A stretch of DNA of 64,000 bases from contig NZ_VFAC01000021.1 in NCBI RefSeq assembly GCF_007644105.1, positions 1 to 64,000 of the forward strand, given 5' to 3'. Position numbers and translations under genes: made by a program. Below the pieces are notes generated by a model. It was not told the origin of the DNA. It saw only the letters and a list, made by a program, of their open reading frames with translations, and made no database searches. Positions 35,873 through 44,977 of the stretch are shown in pieces. Within the stretch, counting starts at the first letter, position 1, and each line of letters opens with the position of its first letter. Source of the DNA: Elioraea rosea (GTDB lineage Bacteria > Pseudomonadota > Alphaproteobacteria > Acetobacterales > Acetobacteraceae).

Positions 35873-37477
35873 TCAGGCCCTCTCGAAGCGCACCGCCTTC
35901 GCCCGTCCACCGCTCACCAACAGCGCGGCGACCGCGCCCGCACCGTCGCGTTCGAGCCGCACGTCGAGCCAGCCGCGCATGAGCGTGCCCAGGATGTGCA
36001 GCCGCATGTCGCGCTCGGTGATCGGCTCGATGCGCCATTCCGGGCCGCGCACGACGGGGCCATGCGCGCGCACGCTGAGACCGCCATCCACCTCGCGCGA
36101 GACGATCCAGCGCGCCGCCATCTCCGCGCTCTCGTAGGTGCCGGCGAGATCGTCTGGCAGCACCGCGCCGTCGGGCACGCGCACCCAGCGCTCGACCGTT
36201 CCGGCATCTAGCCGCACCTCGATGGTCTCGCCGTCGATCGCGCGCACGGCGAACACGGTGCTCGAGCGCGGCACGGCGAGGAAGCCATCGTCCGTCGGCG
36301 CCGCCACGACCGGCATGCCATAGGTGTTGAGCGTCACCGCCCCATCTTCGGCGACGGTGATGTCCACCGTCGCACCGCTCTCGGGCGACATGAAGCGCCC
36401 GGCGAGACCACGCACGGCATCGCTTCCCGGCATCGCCGGCGCAGAGACGACGCCGGCACGGTCGAGCATCGCATCGAGCACGCGATAGGCGAGCTGGTTC
36501 GGATCGATGCCGCCATGGTTCGCGATCGCGATGACGGCGAGGTCATGGCCAGGAACCCGCAGGTACTCGGTGCGGAAGCCAGGCCAGAGCCCGCCATGGC
36601 TGAGGGTCGCGACGCCACGGTAGCGCCGTGTGATCAGGCCGCGCGCGTAGAAGTTGGCCTCGCCGTTCACGAATGGCGCCGGCTGCTCGAGTCCGTCGAG
36701 CACGCGCGGCCCGGGCACGCCGCGCTCGCGCGCATTCACCGCCCAGATCGCGAGGTCAGTCACCGAGGAGACGAGCCCGCCCTCGCCGCCGAGCGGGAAG
36801 GCGTGGGGGGCGCGGATCATCCGTCCCTCGTGCTCGACATAGCCAGCGGCGAGATGAGGAACCGGCACAGAAACGTTCGGCGTATGCGCCGTCGCGGTCA
36901 TGCCGAGCGGCGCGAAGATCTCGCTCTCGAGGAAGCGCTCGAGCGGGAGGCCCGACAGCTTCTCGACGATCAGGCCGAGCAGGAAGAAGTTCGAGTTGCT
37001 ATAGAGATAGCGGGTGCCCGGCGCGAAGTTCAGCGTGCGCTGGCGCTGTATGCCGGCAAGCAGGTCGGTCGCGGTCAGCGGCGTGCCGAGATCGCCGCCG
37101 CCCTGGCGCTGGATCTCGAGCATGTCGCGGATGCCGCTCGTATTGTGCATCAGCTGCGCGATGGTGATCGGCGCATAGGCCTCCGGCAGATCAGGAAGCA
37201 GGGAGCGCGCCGGAGCGGCGATGTCGAGCAGCCCGCGCTCGGCCAGAAGCAGGATCGCCGCACAGGTGAACTGTTTCGAGACCGAGGCAATGCGGAACCG
37301 CGTTCCCGGCCCGATCGGCACGCCGTGTTCGATGCTCGCGAAGCCGGCGTGGCGATGTGCAATCAGCTCCCGCCCCCGGACAACCCCGAGCGTCACGCCT
37401 GGGGAGAAGTCCTTCGCCCACGGCTCGATCAGGCGATCGATCTGGTTCTCGAGGGCGCGGAGGGAGAGGTCAGTCAC
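35873..37477 (-). CDS. Serine hydrolase with SVSK motif, D-aminopeptidase-like (S12)
   Basis: A 534-residue protein. The GTG at 37477 is preferred because an AAAGG lies 8 nt upstream and the N-terminus VTDLSLRALENQIDRLIEPW fits; the open frame extends 60 residues further without support. The catalytic SxxK is SVSK at 65-68 in IASVSKQFTCAAILLL, the YxN is YSN in YLYSNSNFFLL, and HGG occurs in LSHGGLWPGF. Two C-terminal beta domains (from about residue 330) match D-aminopeptidase. No signal peptide is visible. It is divergent from the RTX gene. A paralogue lies at 5790-7319. Confidence 0.85.
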   Translation of the reverse strand: MTDLSLRALENQIDRLIEPWAKDFSPGVTLGVVRGRELIAHRHAGFASIEHGVPIGPGTRFRIASVSKQFTCAAILLLAERGLLDIAAPARSLLPDLPEAYAPITIAQLMHNTSGIRDMLEIQRQGGGDLGTPLTATDLLAGIQRQRTLNFAPGTRYLYSNSNFFLLGLIVEKLSGLPLERFLESEIFAPLGMTATAHTPNVSVPVPHLAAGYVEHEGRMIRAPHAFPLGGEGGLVSSVTDLAIWAVNARERGVPGPRVLDGLEQPAPFVNGEANFYARGLITRRYRGVATLSHGGLWPGFRTEYLRVPGHDLAVIAIANHGGIDPNQLAYRVLDAMLDRAGVVSAPAMPGSDAVRGLAGRFMSPESGATVDITVAEDGAVTLNTYGMPVVAAPTDDGFLAVPRSSTVFAVRAIDGETIEVRLDAGTVERWVRVPDGAVLPDDLAGTYESAEMAARWIVSREVDGGLSVRAHGPVVRGPEWRIEPITERDMRLHILGTLMRGWLDVRLERDGAGAVAALLVSGGRAKAVRFERA

Positions 37478-37637
37478 TGCTGGGACCTTTCGGATGGGGG
37501 GCGATCCGGTGCCGCGTCGCTGGGGAGATGTCTGAGGCAGAAAGCCTTGAAACGCGATTTCATATCGAATGCAACATTGTCGCAACAGGGCCCCGTCATT
37601 CCTCCAACGCCACGAAACACCAACAAAGGAGGAAACG

Positions 37638-38861
37638 ATGGCAAGCAGGATCACCATGCAGGACTTCCACTTTCTCGCGTCGCTCTCGCGCGGTGCGGTG
37701 CAGCTCCCGGCCGTGCAGCTCCCAGCCGTGCAGCTCCCAGCCGTGCAGCTTCCGGCGGTGCAGCTTCCGGCCGTTCAGCTCCCGGCCGTGCAGCTGCCGG
37801 CCGTGCAGTGGGCCGGCATGCAGTCGCTTCTCGATGGTCCGGTCGCCGACGGCCCCTACGTGCCGATCGACTTCGGCGATTTCTTCGGCTCCGGCGGCAA
37901 CGACGTGTGGTGGGGAACCGCTGTGTCGGAGACGGCCTACGGCAATGGCGGCGATGACGTGCTGCGCGGCCAGGCGGGCGACGACACGCTCTACGGAGGC
38001 GATGGCAACGACACGCTCTACGGCGCCTACGGCAAGGATCGCATCGAGGGCGGAAACGGCAACGACACGATCTCTGGCGGCGACGACCAGGACCAGCTCT
38101 ACGGCCAGGGCGGCGACGACCTCATGTACGGCGACGGCGCGACCGACTACATGCGCGGTGGCGACGGCAATGACCGGATGTATGGCGGCTCCGGCTACGA
38201 CGAGATGTACGGCGATGCCGGCAACGACACGATGATCGGCGGCACCGGCGACGATGTGCTCGTCGGCGGCGACGGCAACGACACGATGAACGGTGCCGAG
38301 GACAACGACATCCTCTACGGCGGGGCCGGCGCGGACAGGATGGGCGGCGACAACGGCAACGACATGCTGGTCGGCGGCGACGGCAGCGACACGATGAACG
38401 GCGGCAGCGGCGCCGACATGCTGTTCGGCGAGGCCGGCAACGACGTCATGAACGGCGGCGACGGCAACGACACGCTGATCGGCGGCGCCGGGTTCGACCA
38501 GATGACCGGCGGCAACGGCTACGACAGCTTCGTCTGGAAGGCCGTGTCCGAGAGCGCGAGCGGCGGCATCTGGGACGTCGTGACCGACTTCCAGCGCGGC
38601 CTGGACAAGATCGACCTGTCGCAGATCGACGCGGACACGACCGACGGCGGCTGGCTGAACGACGTCTTCACCTTCATCGGCGCGCAGCCCTTCAGCGGCG
38701 AACCGAGTCACTCCTGGAACCTTTCGCCAGGCGAGCTCCGCGCCCAGGCCTTCAATGGCTGGACCTACATCCAGGGCGACGTGAACGGCGACGGCGCGGC
38801 CGACATCACCATCGCGCTGCAGGGGACACACACACTGACCGCGAGCGATTTCGTCCTCTAG
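37638..38861 (+). CDS. Secreted RTX calcium-binding protein with N-terminal VQLPA repeats
   Basis: A 407-residue acidic protein from ATG 37638, preceded by AAAGGAGG. Residues 20-57 are seven tandem AVQLP pentapeptides plus a partial one. Residues about 85-290 are many glycine-rich nonapeptides of the GGxGxDxxx type (GGDGNDTLYG, GGAGADRMGG and others) that form calcium-bound beta-rolls. The C-terminus (YDSFVWKAVSES, DVVTDFQRGLDKIDLSQID, GDVNGDGAADITIALQG, SDFVL) is the serralysin-type domain with a type I secretion signal. No protease domain is present, so it may be a surface or adhesive protein. No type I exporter genes are in the window. Its TAG overlaps the hemW TAG. Confidence 0.9.
   Translation: MASRITMQDFHFLASLSRGAVQLPAVQLPAVQLPAVQLPAVQLPAVQLPAVQLPAVQWAGMQSLLDGPVADGPYVPIDFGDFFGSGGNDVWWGTAVSETAYGNGGDDVLRGQAGDDTLYGGDGNDTLYGAYGKDRIEGGNGNDTISGGDDQDQLYGQGGDDLMYGDGATDYMRGGDGNDRMYGGSGYDEMYGDAGNDTMIGGTGDDVLVGGDGNDTMNGAEDNDILYGGAGADRMGGDNGNDMLVGGDGSDTMNGGSGADMLFGEAGNDVMNGGDGNDTLIGGAGFDQMTGGNGYDSFVWKAVSESASGGIWDVVTDFQRGLDKIDLSQIDADTTDGGWLNDVFTFIGAQPFSGEPSHSWNLSPGELRAQAFNGWTYIQGDVNGDGAADITIALQGTHTLTASDFVL
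37695..37808 (+). repeat. 15-bp tandem repeat, seven full copies, coding for AVQLP
   Basis: Seven in-frame 15-bp units (consensus GCCGTGCAGCTCCCG) run from 37695 to 37799, followed by a 9-bp partial copy. Variation is mostly at third positions, which suggests selection on the peptide. Copy number could vary between strains. Confidence 0.95.
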
Positions 38862-40024
38862 CGCACTAGCACCGGAAGCAACGCATCGAGCCTGAGGCGC
38901 CCCGCCGCGGTCGCGGCGAGGGCGCCATGCCGCGTCCACGCCAGCCAGCCTTCGCCGATCGCCTGCGCCAGCGCGCGCGGCTCGAGCGCGTCCTCGAGCG
39001 GCATCCCGGCACGCGCGGCGAACCGGGCAGGATCGATGCCGCGCGTGAGCCTCAGCCCCATCAGCAGCATCTCGCGTGCACGCGCCTCGGGCGGGAGAGC
39101 TTCCTCCTCGCGCACGCCGTGGCCGCGCCTTTCCACCGCCTCCATCCACGCCTCGGGCGCGCGGATGCGCACCGTCGCGGTCGGCACGCCGGCGAGCGGG
39201 ATCCGTCCATGCGCGCCGGGGCCGATGCCTGCGTAGTCGGCGTAGCTCCAATAGGCGAGGTTGTGGCGGCTCTCGTCTCCCGGCCGCGCGTAGTTCGACA
39301 CCTCGTAGGGCGAGAGGCCGGCCTTCGCCGCTTCCTCCACCGTCGCGGCGTAGAGCGCGGCCTGCTCGGCTTCGTCTGGCAGCGCGATCTCGCCGCGCGC
39401 ATGTGCGCGCTCGAACGGCGTGCCGGGCTCGATGGTGAGCTGGTAGAGCGAAAGATGGTCCAGCCCGAAGCCGAGCGCGCGGCGCACCTCGTCGCGCCAG
39501 GCGGTAACGCTCTGGCCCGGGCGGGCATAGATCAGGTCGAAGCTCGCGCGCCGGAACAGGCTCCTTGCCTGGGCGAGCGCGGCGAGCGCCTGCTCCGCCG
39601 TGTGTTTCCGCCCGAGGAACGCAAGCGCGGTGTCATCCAGCGCCTGGATGCCGAGGCTGATGCGATTGACGCCGGCATCGCGGAAGCCTGCGAGCCGACC
39701 GAGCTCGACGCTTGTCGGGTTCGCCTCGAGCGTGATCTCGGGCTCCTCTGCCCCCGGGAACGCCGCCTTCGCCGCCGCGATGATCGCGCCCACGGTGTCG
39801 GGCGACATCAGGCTCGGCGTGCCACCCCCGAAGAACAGGCTCCCGAGCGGGCGTGGGCCGATGCGGGCCGCTTCGAAAGCGAGCTCGGCGAGGATGGCGG
39901 AGCGGTAGCGCGGCTCGTCCAGCCGCTCCCGCACATGCGCGTTGAAGTCGCAGTAGGGGCAGCGAGCCAGGCAGAACGGCCAGTGGACGTAGAGGGCGAC
40001 GGGCTCTGGAGAAGGGTTCGACAC
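38858..40024 (-). CDS. hemW: Heme chaperone HemW (radical SAM, coproporphyrinogen oxidase-like)
   Basis: A 388-residue radical SAM protein. The cluster motif CxxxCxxC is in PFCLARCPYCDFN, followed by LGSLFFGGGTPSLMSPDTV, ITLEANPTSV, NRISLGIQALDD and YEVSNYARPG. The Cys that is present in HemN but absent in HemW follows the CxxxCxxC motif; here the next residue is Asp-Phe, as in HemW. Such proteins deliver heme to target enzymes. In alphaproteobacteria hemW usually follows rph-rdgB directly, but here about 8.4 kb separates them. Confidence 0.92.
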   Translation of the reverse strand: MSNPSPEPVALYVHWPFCLARCPYCDFNAHVRERLDEPRYRSAILAELAFEAARIGPRPLGSLFFGGGTPSLMSPDTVGAIIAAAKAAFPGAEEPEITLEANPTSVELGRLAGFRDAGVNRISLGIQALDDTALAFLGRKHTAEQALAALAQARSLFRRASFDLIYARPGQSVTAWRDEVRRALGFGLDHLSLYQLTIEPGTPFERAHARGEIALPDEAEQAALYAATVEEAAKAGLSPYEVSNYARPGDESRHNLAYWSYADYAGIGPGAHGRIPLAGVPTATVRIRAPEAWMEAVERRGHGVREEEALPPEARAREMLLMGLRLTRGIDPARFAARAGMPLEDALEPRALAQAIGEGWLAWTRHGALAATAAGRLRLDALLPVLVR

Positions 40025-40081
40025 GCCCCCTATGTGGCGTGGCCCCCGGCCTTGCGCCAGCCGGGAGCCACGGCAGGCAGG

Positions 40082-41050
40082 TCAGACGTTCTGCTTCTCG
40101 ATCCCGGCCTTCGCAGCGGCGTCGCCCCATTTCGCGAGCTCGGTTGCGACCATGCGCGCCGTCTCCTCGGGGCTCGTCGTGACGATGTCTGCGCCGAGCG
40201 TGCGGTGACGGTCGACGACCGACTGAACCTTCAGCGCCGCGACCACTGCCTCGTTGAGCCGCGCCACGGTTGGGGCAGGAAGCCCGGCCGGAGCGATGAC
40301 GATGCCCCAGGTGGACGCCTCGAACCCCGGCATGAAGGCCTCGCCGATCGTCGGCACGTCGGGAAGCTGCGGGGCGCGCTGCGCGCCCGTGGTCGCCAGG
40401 GCCTTCAGGGCGCCTGACTGGATGTGAGGCAGTGCGGCGGGAACCGTGTCGAACATGATGTTCACGCGGTTGGCGATGAGGTCAGGGTGCGCCTGGGTCG
40501 AGCCGCGATAGGGAATGTAGGTGAACTCGACATCGGCGCGCTGGGCGAACAGCACCGGCGCGAGGCGTACGACGCCCGCGGTGCCCGCGAAGGTGACATG
40601 GCCTTTCGGATTGGCGCGGGCGTAGGCGACGAGCTCCGCCGGCGTGGAGGGTCCGAACGCCTTCGGCGCGCAGAGCACAAGCGGCGTGCGCGTCGTCATC
40701 GAGATGAAGGTGAAGTCGCGCAGCGTGTCGAAGGGAAGACGATAGAAGGCCGCGTTGACCGAGTGCGCGACCGAGACGAGCCCGAGCGTATGGCCGTCAG
40801 GCGGAGCCTTGGCGACGACATCGGTGCCGATGATCCCATCCGCGCCCGGCCTGTTCTCGACCGGCACGGGATGGCCGAAGCGTGCGGCCATCGGCTCGGC
40901 GATCAGCCGTGCCGTGATGTCGCTCACCCCGCCTGGGGTATAGGGCACGACGATGCGCACCGCCCTGGTGGGGAACGCCGCCTGGCCGAAGGCGTGGGGG
41001 GTGAGCAGGAGCACCGGCGCGGCGAGCGTCGTGCGACGGGTGAGCGACAT
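40082..41050 (-). CDS. Tripartite tricarboxylate transporter (Bug-family) substrate-binding protein
   Basis: A 322-residue periplasmic protein with a signal peptide (MSLTRRTTLAAPVLLLTPHAFGQA). The Bug signature is AVRIVVPYTPGGVSDITARL near the N-terminus, then VPVENRPGADGIIGTDVVAK, FAGTAGVVRLA and SGALKALATTGAQRAPQLPDVPTIGEA. Bug proteins capture carboxylates for a TctAB permease, which is not here; orphan Bug genes are very common in such genomes. It lies in the block separating hemW from rdgB. Confidence 0.92.
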   Translation of the reverse strand: MSLTRRTTLAAPVLLLTPHAFGQAAFPTRAVRIVVPYTPGGVSDITARLIAEPMAARFGHPVPVENRPGADGIIGTDVVAKAPPDGHTLGLVSVAHSVNAAFYRLPFDTLRDFTFISMTTRTPLVLCAPKAFGPSTPAELVAYARANPKGHVTFAGTAGVVRLAPVLFAQRADVEFTYIPYRGSTQAHPDLIANRVNIMFDTVPAALPHIQSGALKALATTGAQRAPQLPDVPTIGEAFMPGFEASTWGIVIAPAGLPAPTVARLNEAVVAALKVQSVVDRHRTLGADIVTTSPEETARMVATELAKWGDAAAKAGIEKQNV

Positions 41051-41126
41051 CGGCTGCTTCCTCCGGAGTTGTTAGTCAGTTTGCATTCGCAACGGCCGGC
41101 GGGCATGACCACGCCCCGCGACGCAC

Positions 41127-41405
41127 TCACGCTGACGGAACGAGCGGCGTGCCGAACATGTCGGGGCGAAGCTCGCTCACCTCGACGATGACATCTGCCG
41201 GAATGCCAGCGCGCGCCGCCGCGGCACGGATCGCCTCCGGGCTTGGCGCCTCGTAGAGGCAGTAGGTCTTCCGCTTGTCGGCGCTGAGGAACGAGAAGAT
41301 CCACTGAACGCCGATCTCGTCGTTGATGCGGCGGATCTCGGCAGTGCCGTCCGCCGTGACCTCCAGCTCCTCGGCGAAATTGCGCTCGATCAGGAACAGG
41401 GGCAT
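41127..41405 (-). CDS. DUF4242 domain protein (small ferredoxin-like fold)
   Basis: A 92-residue protein starting MPLFLIERNFAEELEVT, with QWIFSFLSADKRKTYCLYEAPSPEAIR and AGIPADVIVEVSEL, which together are the DUF4242 (SCO4226/nickel-binding-like) pattern. The function of the family is poorly known. The ATG at 41405 is the only start that gives this compact domain; the frame upstream is open for over 2 kb only because it is antisense to the large regulator gene. It is divergent from that regulator. Confidence 0.8.
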   Translation of the reverse strand: MPLFLIERNFAEELEVTADGTAEIRRINDEIGVQWIFSFLSADKRKTYCLYEAPSPEAIRAAAARAGIPADVIVEVSELRPDMFGTPLVPSA

Positions 41406-41546
41406 GCACGACCTCCCGCACCGGCCGAGGGTGCGCCAATCGTTTCTTGTCTGCCCGGCGCGACTAGTCTGGCCCGCGCCGAATTCCTTGTCATCGGGTT
41501 TCGCATCCGGGACAATCATCCGTGATCCGAGGCTGCCGAGGCCGCA

Positions 41547-44498
41547 ATGCCGGATTCGGGAGATCCCTTCGTCGGGCGCCGGGACGAGCTTGCGCAGCTT
41601 GGCGCTGCGCTTGCCGACACGCTCGCGGGAAAAAGCCGCCTCGTCCTCCTCTCCGGCGAGCCTGGCATCGGCAAGACGCGAACGGCCCAGGCGCTGGCGG
41701 CGGAAGCCGAAGAGGCCGGTACGCTCGTCCTGTGGGGCCGCTGCCACGAGGAGGCCGGTGCGCCCTCGTACTGGCCCTGGGCGCAGGCGCTCCGCACACT
41801 CGCCGGCGCGCTCGGCGAGGACGCGCTGCGCGAGGATCTCGGCGCCGGCGCGCCGGACATCGCCGAGGTGATCCCGGAGCTTCGCGCGCGCATCCCCGGA
41901 ATTGGCCTCGTCGCGACGCCGAGCGACCCCGCCGCGGCACGCTTCCGCCTGTTCGCCTCGATGGCGGCGTTCCTTCTCGCCGCGTCGCGCCGGCGCCCCC
42001 TCGTCACGGTCCTCGATGACCTGCACTGGGCGGATGCGCCCTCGCTCCGCTTCCTCCGCTTCCTGGTTCCCGAGCTCGGCACGGCTCGGCTGATGCTGAT
42101 CGCGACCTATCGCGAGAACGCCTTGTCGCGACAGCATCCGCTCTCCGACGCGCTGGGCGATGTCGTGCGGTCGGCTGGCGTCATGCGGCTTCGCCTCACC
42201 GGCCTCGCCGCGGAGGAGTCGGGTGCGCTGATGGCGGGGATGGCCGGTACCGCGCCACCGCCCTCCCTCGCGCGGGCGCTGCATGCGCAGACCGAGGGCA
42301 ACCCCCTCTTCCTGCGCGAGATCGTCCGCTTCCTCGGCCAGCGGGGGCTGCTCGACCCAGCCCGGGGCATGGCGGTGCCGGCCTCGCTGCGCATCCCCGA
42401 AGGCGTGCGCGAGGTGATCGGGCAGCGGCTGAACCTGCTCTCGCCCGCGTGCAACCAGGTGCTGCGCGTCGCGTCCGTGATCGGCCGCGAGTTCGACGTC
42501 GCGCTGCTGCACCGCGTCTGGAAGGACGGGTCCGACGCCGTCACCGCCGCACTCGACGAGGCGCTCGATGCCCGCATCGTCGAGGATGTCAGGCCCGATC
42601 GCTACCAGTTCACCCATGCGCTGATCCGCATGACGCTGCAGGACGAGCTGCGCGCGGGCGAGCGCCAGCGCCTGCATCGCGCGGTCGGCGAGGCGCTGGA
42701 GGGGCTCAACCGGCACGACCCTGATGCCGTGCTGCCCGAGCTTGCGCGCCACTTCCGGGAGGCAGGCGGCGACACCGCGAAGGCGATCGACTACGCCCAG
42801 CGCGCGGGGCAGCAGGCCGAGGCGGTCCTGGCGTTCGAGGAGGCGACGAGCCTGTTCCAGGCCGCGCTCGACCTGATGCTGCAGCAGAATGAACCCGATG
42901 CACGCGCGCACGCCGCGCTGCTGGTCCGCGTCGGCGACGCGCAGCGCAAGGCGAACGACTACGACGCCGCGCGAACGAGCCTGCGGACTGCGGTGGAGCT
43001 CGCGCGTCGGCACCGTCTGCCCGATCTCCTCGCCGATGCCGCCGTCAGCTTCGAGGTCTCGACGTTTCGGAGGGGCTACATCGGGCAGCGAAACCGGTCC
43101 CTGCTTCAGGAAGCGCTTGCCGCGCTGCCGGCGTCGGAGACGGCAAGGCGGGTCAGGGTCCTGACTGCACTCGCGCGCGCGCAGTTCTACTCGGGTGACG
43201 TCGCGGCGGGCAGGGTCACCGCGCGCGAAGCCGCCGCACTTGCGCGGTCGCTCGGGGATGATGGCATCACCGCCCGAAGCTTGCTGGTGCAGCTGGAGAT
43301 CCCGGCGGAGCCGCACGAGACGGTGGCGATGCTGGCTCTCGGACATGACGTGGCGGCGATGGCCGAACGCGGCGGCGAAATGGAGATCGCCGCGCAGACC
43401 CACCTCCTCTGTGCCGGCCTCGCCCTCGAGCTCGGGCGGATGGAGGCGTGCCGCGCCGCAATCGCCTCGCTGCACCGGGTCGGCAGGCAGGTGCGCCAGC
43501 TCGTCTTCACCCTGTTCGAGATCGGGTTCAGGGCGGCGCTCGCGCTTCATCGTGGCGACCTCGACGAGGCGGAGACGCTGATCCGCGAGGGCATCCGCCT
43601 CGACCGGACGACCCGATCCGATGCCGGCGATCCACTCGCGCTGCTCGTCTTCGCGCTCCGGCGCGAGCAGGACCGGCTGTCCGAGGTCGCCCCCCTGGTC
43701 GAGGCCATCGCCCGCGATGATGCCGCCGCGGTCTGGCGGCCGGGGCTGGCGCTGCTCTTCGTCGACCTCGGCCGGCACGACGCCGCGCGAAGGCTTTTCG
43801 AAGGGCTCGCCGCAGACGGGTTCGTCGGCCTAGCACGCGACGGACGATGGATCAGCAGCATGGCCTTCCTCGCTGAGGTCTGCGTCGCCCTCGGCGACGC
43901 GTCGAGGGCGGCGATCCTCTATGGGCTTCTGCTGCCCTATGCCGGGCGGAACCTTGTTCCCGGCAATGGCGCTGGCAGCGTCGGTGCGGCCGACCGACAG
44001 CTTGGCCTGCTCGCCGCCACGATGGGGAACTGGCCGGATGCGGAACGGCACTTCGCCGCCGCGCTCGCCCTGAACGAGGCGACGGGCGGGCTCGCGCCCC
44101 TCGCCCATACGCGCCACGACCTCGCCGCCATGCTGCTCGGCCGAGGCGGACCGGGGGACGCCGCGCGCGCCCGGGCGCTCCTCGACCAGACGCTCGCCGA
44201 AGCGACGCGGCTCGGCCTCGCCGCACTGGCCCGCCGGGTGAGGGAACGCCTTGCCGAGGTCGCGCCGCCGCCTCCCGACCCCGATGCGCTGACGCCGCGG
44301 GAGGCAGAGGTGCTGGACCTGATCGCGATGGGCAGGACCAACGCCGATATCGCACTGGTGCTCGCGATCGGCGTGAACACGGTCGCCACCCACGTGCGCA
44401 GCATCCTGGCCAAGACCGGCTGCGCCAACCGCACGGAGGCGGCGGCCTATGCGCTGCGCCAGCCGGGCAACGGCCGGGCGCCGCCGCCACCGGCCTGA
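41547..44498 (+). CDS. LAL-type LuxR-family transcriptional regulator with AAA ATPase domain
   Basis: A 983-residue protein. Residues 1-300 are an ATPase (FVGRRDEL, Walker A GEPGIGKT at 37-44, Walker B VTVLDDLHWAD). The middle is a long helical TPR-like sensor region from about 400 to 890. The end is a LuxR HTH (LTPREAEVLDLIAMGRTNAD, then VNTVATHVRSILAKTG). This is the MalT/LAL architecture in which ATP and an inducer switch a DNA-binding protein. The genes following on the same strand (small protein, flavoprotein, haloperoxidase-like) are likely targets (inference). No promoter element was recognised in the 153 bp after it. Confidence 0.9.
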   Translation: MPDSGDPFVGRRDELAQLGAALADTLAGKSRLVLLSGEPGIGKTRTAQALAAEAEEAGTLVLWGRCHEEAGAPSYWPWAQALRTLAGALGEDALREDLGAGAPDIAEVIPELRARIPGIGLVATPSDPAAARFRLFASMAAFLLAASRRRPLVTVLDDLHWADAPSLRFLRFLVPELGTARLMLIATYRENALSRQHPLSDALGDVVRSAGVMRLRLTGLAAEESGALMAGMAGTAPPPSLARALHAQTEGNPLFLREIVRFLGQRGLLDPARGMAVPASLRIPEGVREVIGQRLNLLSPACNQVLRVASVIGREFDVALLHRVWKDGSDAVTAALDEALDARIVEDVRPDRYQFTHALIRMTLQDELRAGERQRLHRAVGEALEGLNRHDPDAVLPELARHFREAGGDTAKAIDYAQRAGQQAEAVLAFEEATSLFQAALDLMLQQNEPDARAHAALLVRVGDAQRKANDYDAARTSLRTAVELARRHRLPDLLADAAVSFEVSTFRRGYIGQRNRSLLQEALAALPASETARRVRVLTALARAQFYSGDVAAGRVTAREAAALARSLGDDGITARSLLVQLEIPAEPHETVAMLALGHDVAAMAERGGEMEIAAQTHLLCAGLALELGRMEACRAAIASLHRVGRQVRQLVFTLFEIGFRAALALHRGDLDEAETLIREGIRLDRTTRSDAGDPLALLVFALRREQDRLSEVAPLVEAIARDDAAAVWRPGLALLFVDLGRHDAARRLFEGLAADGFVGLARDGRWISSMAFLAEVCVALGDASRAAILYGLLLPYAGRNLVPGNGAGSVGAADRQLGLLAATMGNWPDAERHFAAALALNEATGGLAPLAHTRHDLAAMLLGRGGPGDAARARALLDQTLAEATRLGLAALARRVRERLAEVAPPPPDPDALTPREAEVLDLIAMGRTNADIALVLAIGVNTVATHVRSILAKTGCANRTEAAAYALRQPGNGRAPPPPA

Positions 44499-44651
44499 AC
44501 GCGCCGCCTCATCATTTCTGATGAGCAGGCCCCGCGCGCGTCGGCTCCGGGGCCCTCACCAGTCCGGACGATGGTTCGCCTGCCGTACCGGGCGCAGGCT
44601 GCCTCCATCGCCGTCGCCGTTCCGCGCCGGCCAGGATCAACGGAGGAGACC

Positions 44652-44924
44652 ATGACCGCAGTCCTTCCCATCACGCTGGCTCCCGCCGACGCGACGACGG
44701 TGTCCGGCAGCGCCTGGCAGTCCCGCGCCGCCGGCATCGCCGGTTCGGCCGTGGCCGGCGCCTGCCGCCTCGTCGCGCGCACCGGTGCCTGGGTGTGCGC
44801 GTGGATGGCGATCGCGGGCGAGCCGAGGCTCGGCGCGCACGCGAAGCGCGACATCGGCCTCCTGCCGGAGCAGGAACTCGACGGCGTGTTCGGCGACCGT
44901 GACGACCTGCTTTGGCGGCTGTGA
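44652..44924 (+). CDS. Small DUF1127-like protein
   Basis: A 90-residue protein from ATG 44652 with a GGAGGA ribosome site 6 nt upstream. The N-terminal half is Ala-rich; the C-terminal part AHAKRDIGLLPEQELDGV resembles the end of DUF1127/YjiS proteins (R-D-I-G-L). Such small proteins affect RNA and phosphate or carbon metabolism in some alphaproteobacteria. It precedes the flavoprotein gene by 53 bp. The family match is weak, but the coding call is supported by the ribosome site. Confidence 0.6.
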   Translation: MTAVLPITLAPADATTVSGSAWQSRAAGIAGSAVAGACRLVARTGAWVCAWMAIAGEPRLGAHAKRDIGLLPEQELDGVFGDRDDLLWRL

Positions 44925-44977
44925 GGGCGGCGCTCCGGACAGGCCAACCCGACACGAACGAAGCAAGGAGAACGGCC

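Noticed and set aside
41127-43778. 883-codon minus-strand frame across the LAL regulator
   Set aside because: Only the last 92 codons (DUF4242) have family features; the rest is antisense to the regulator.
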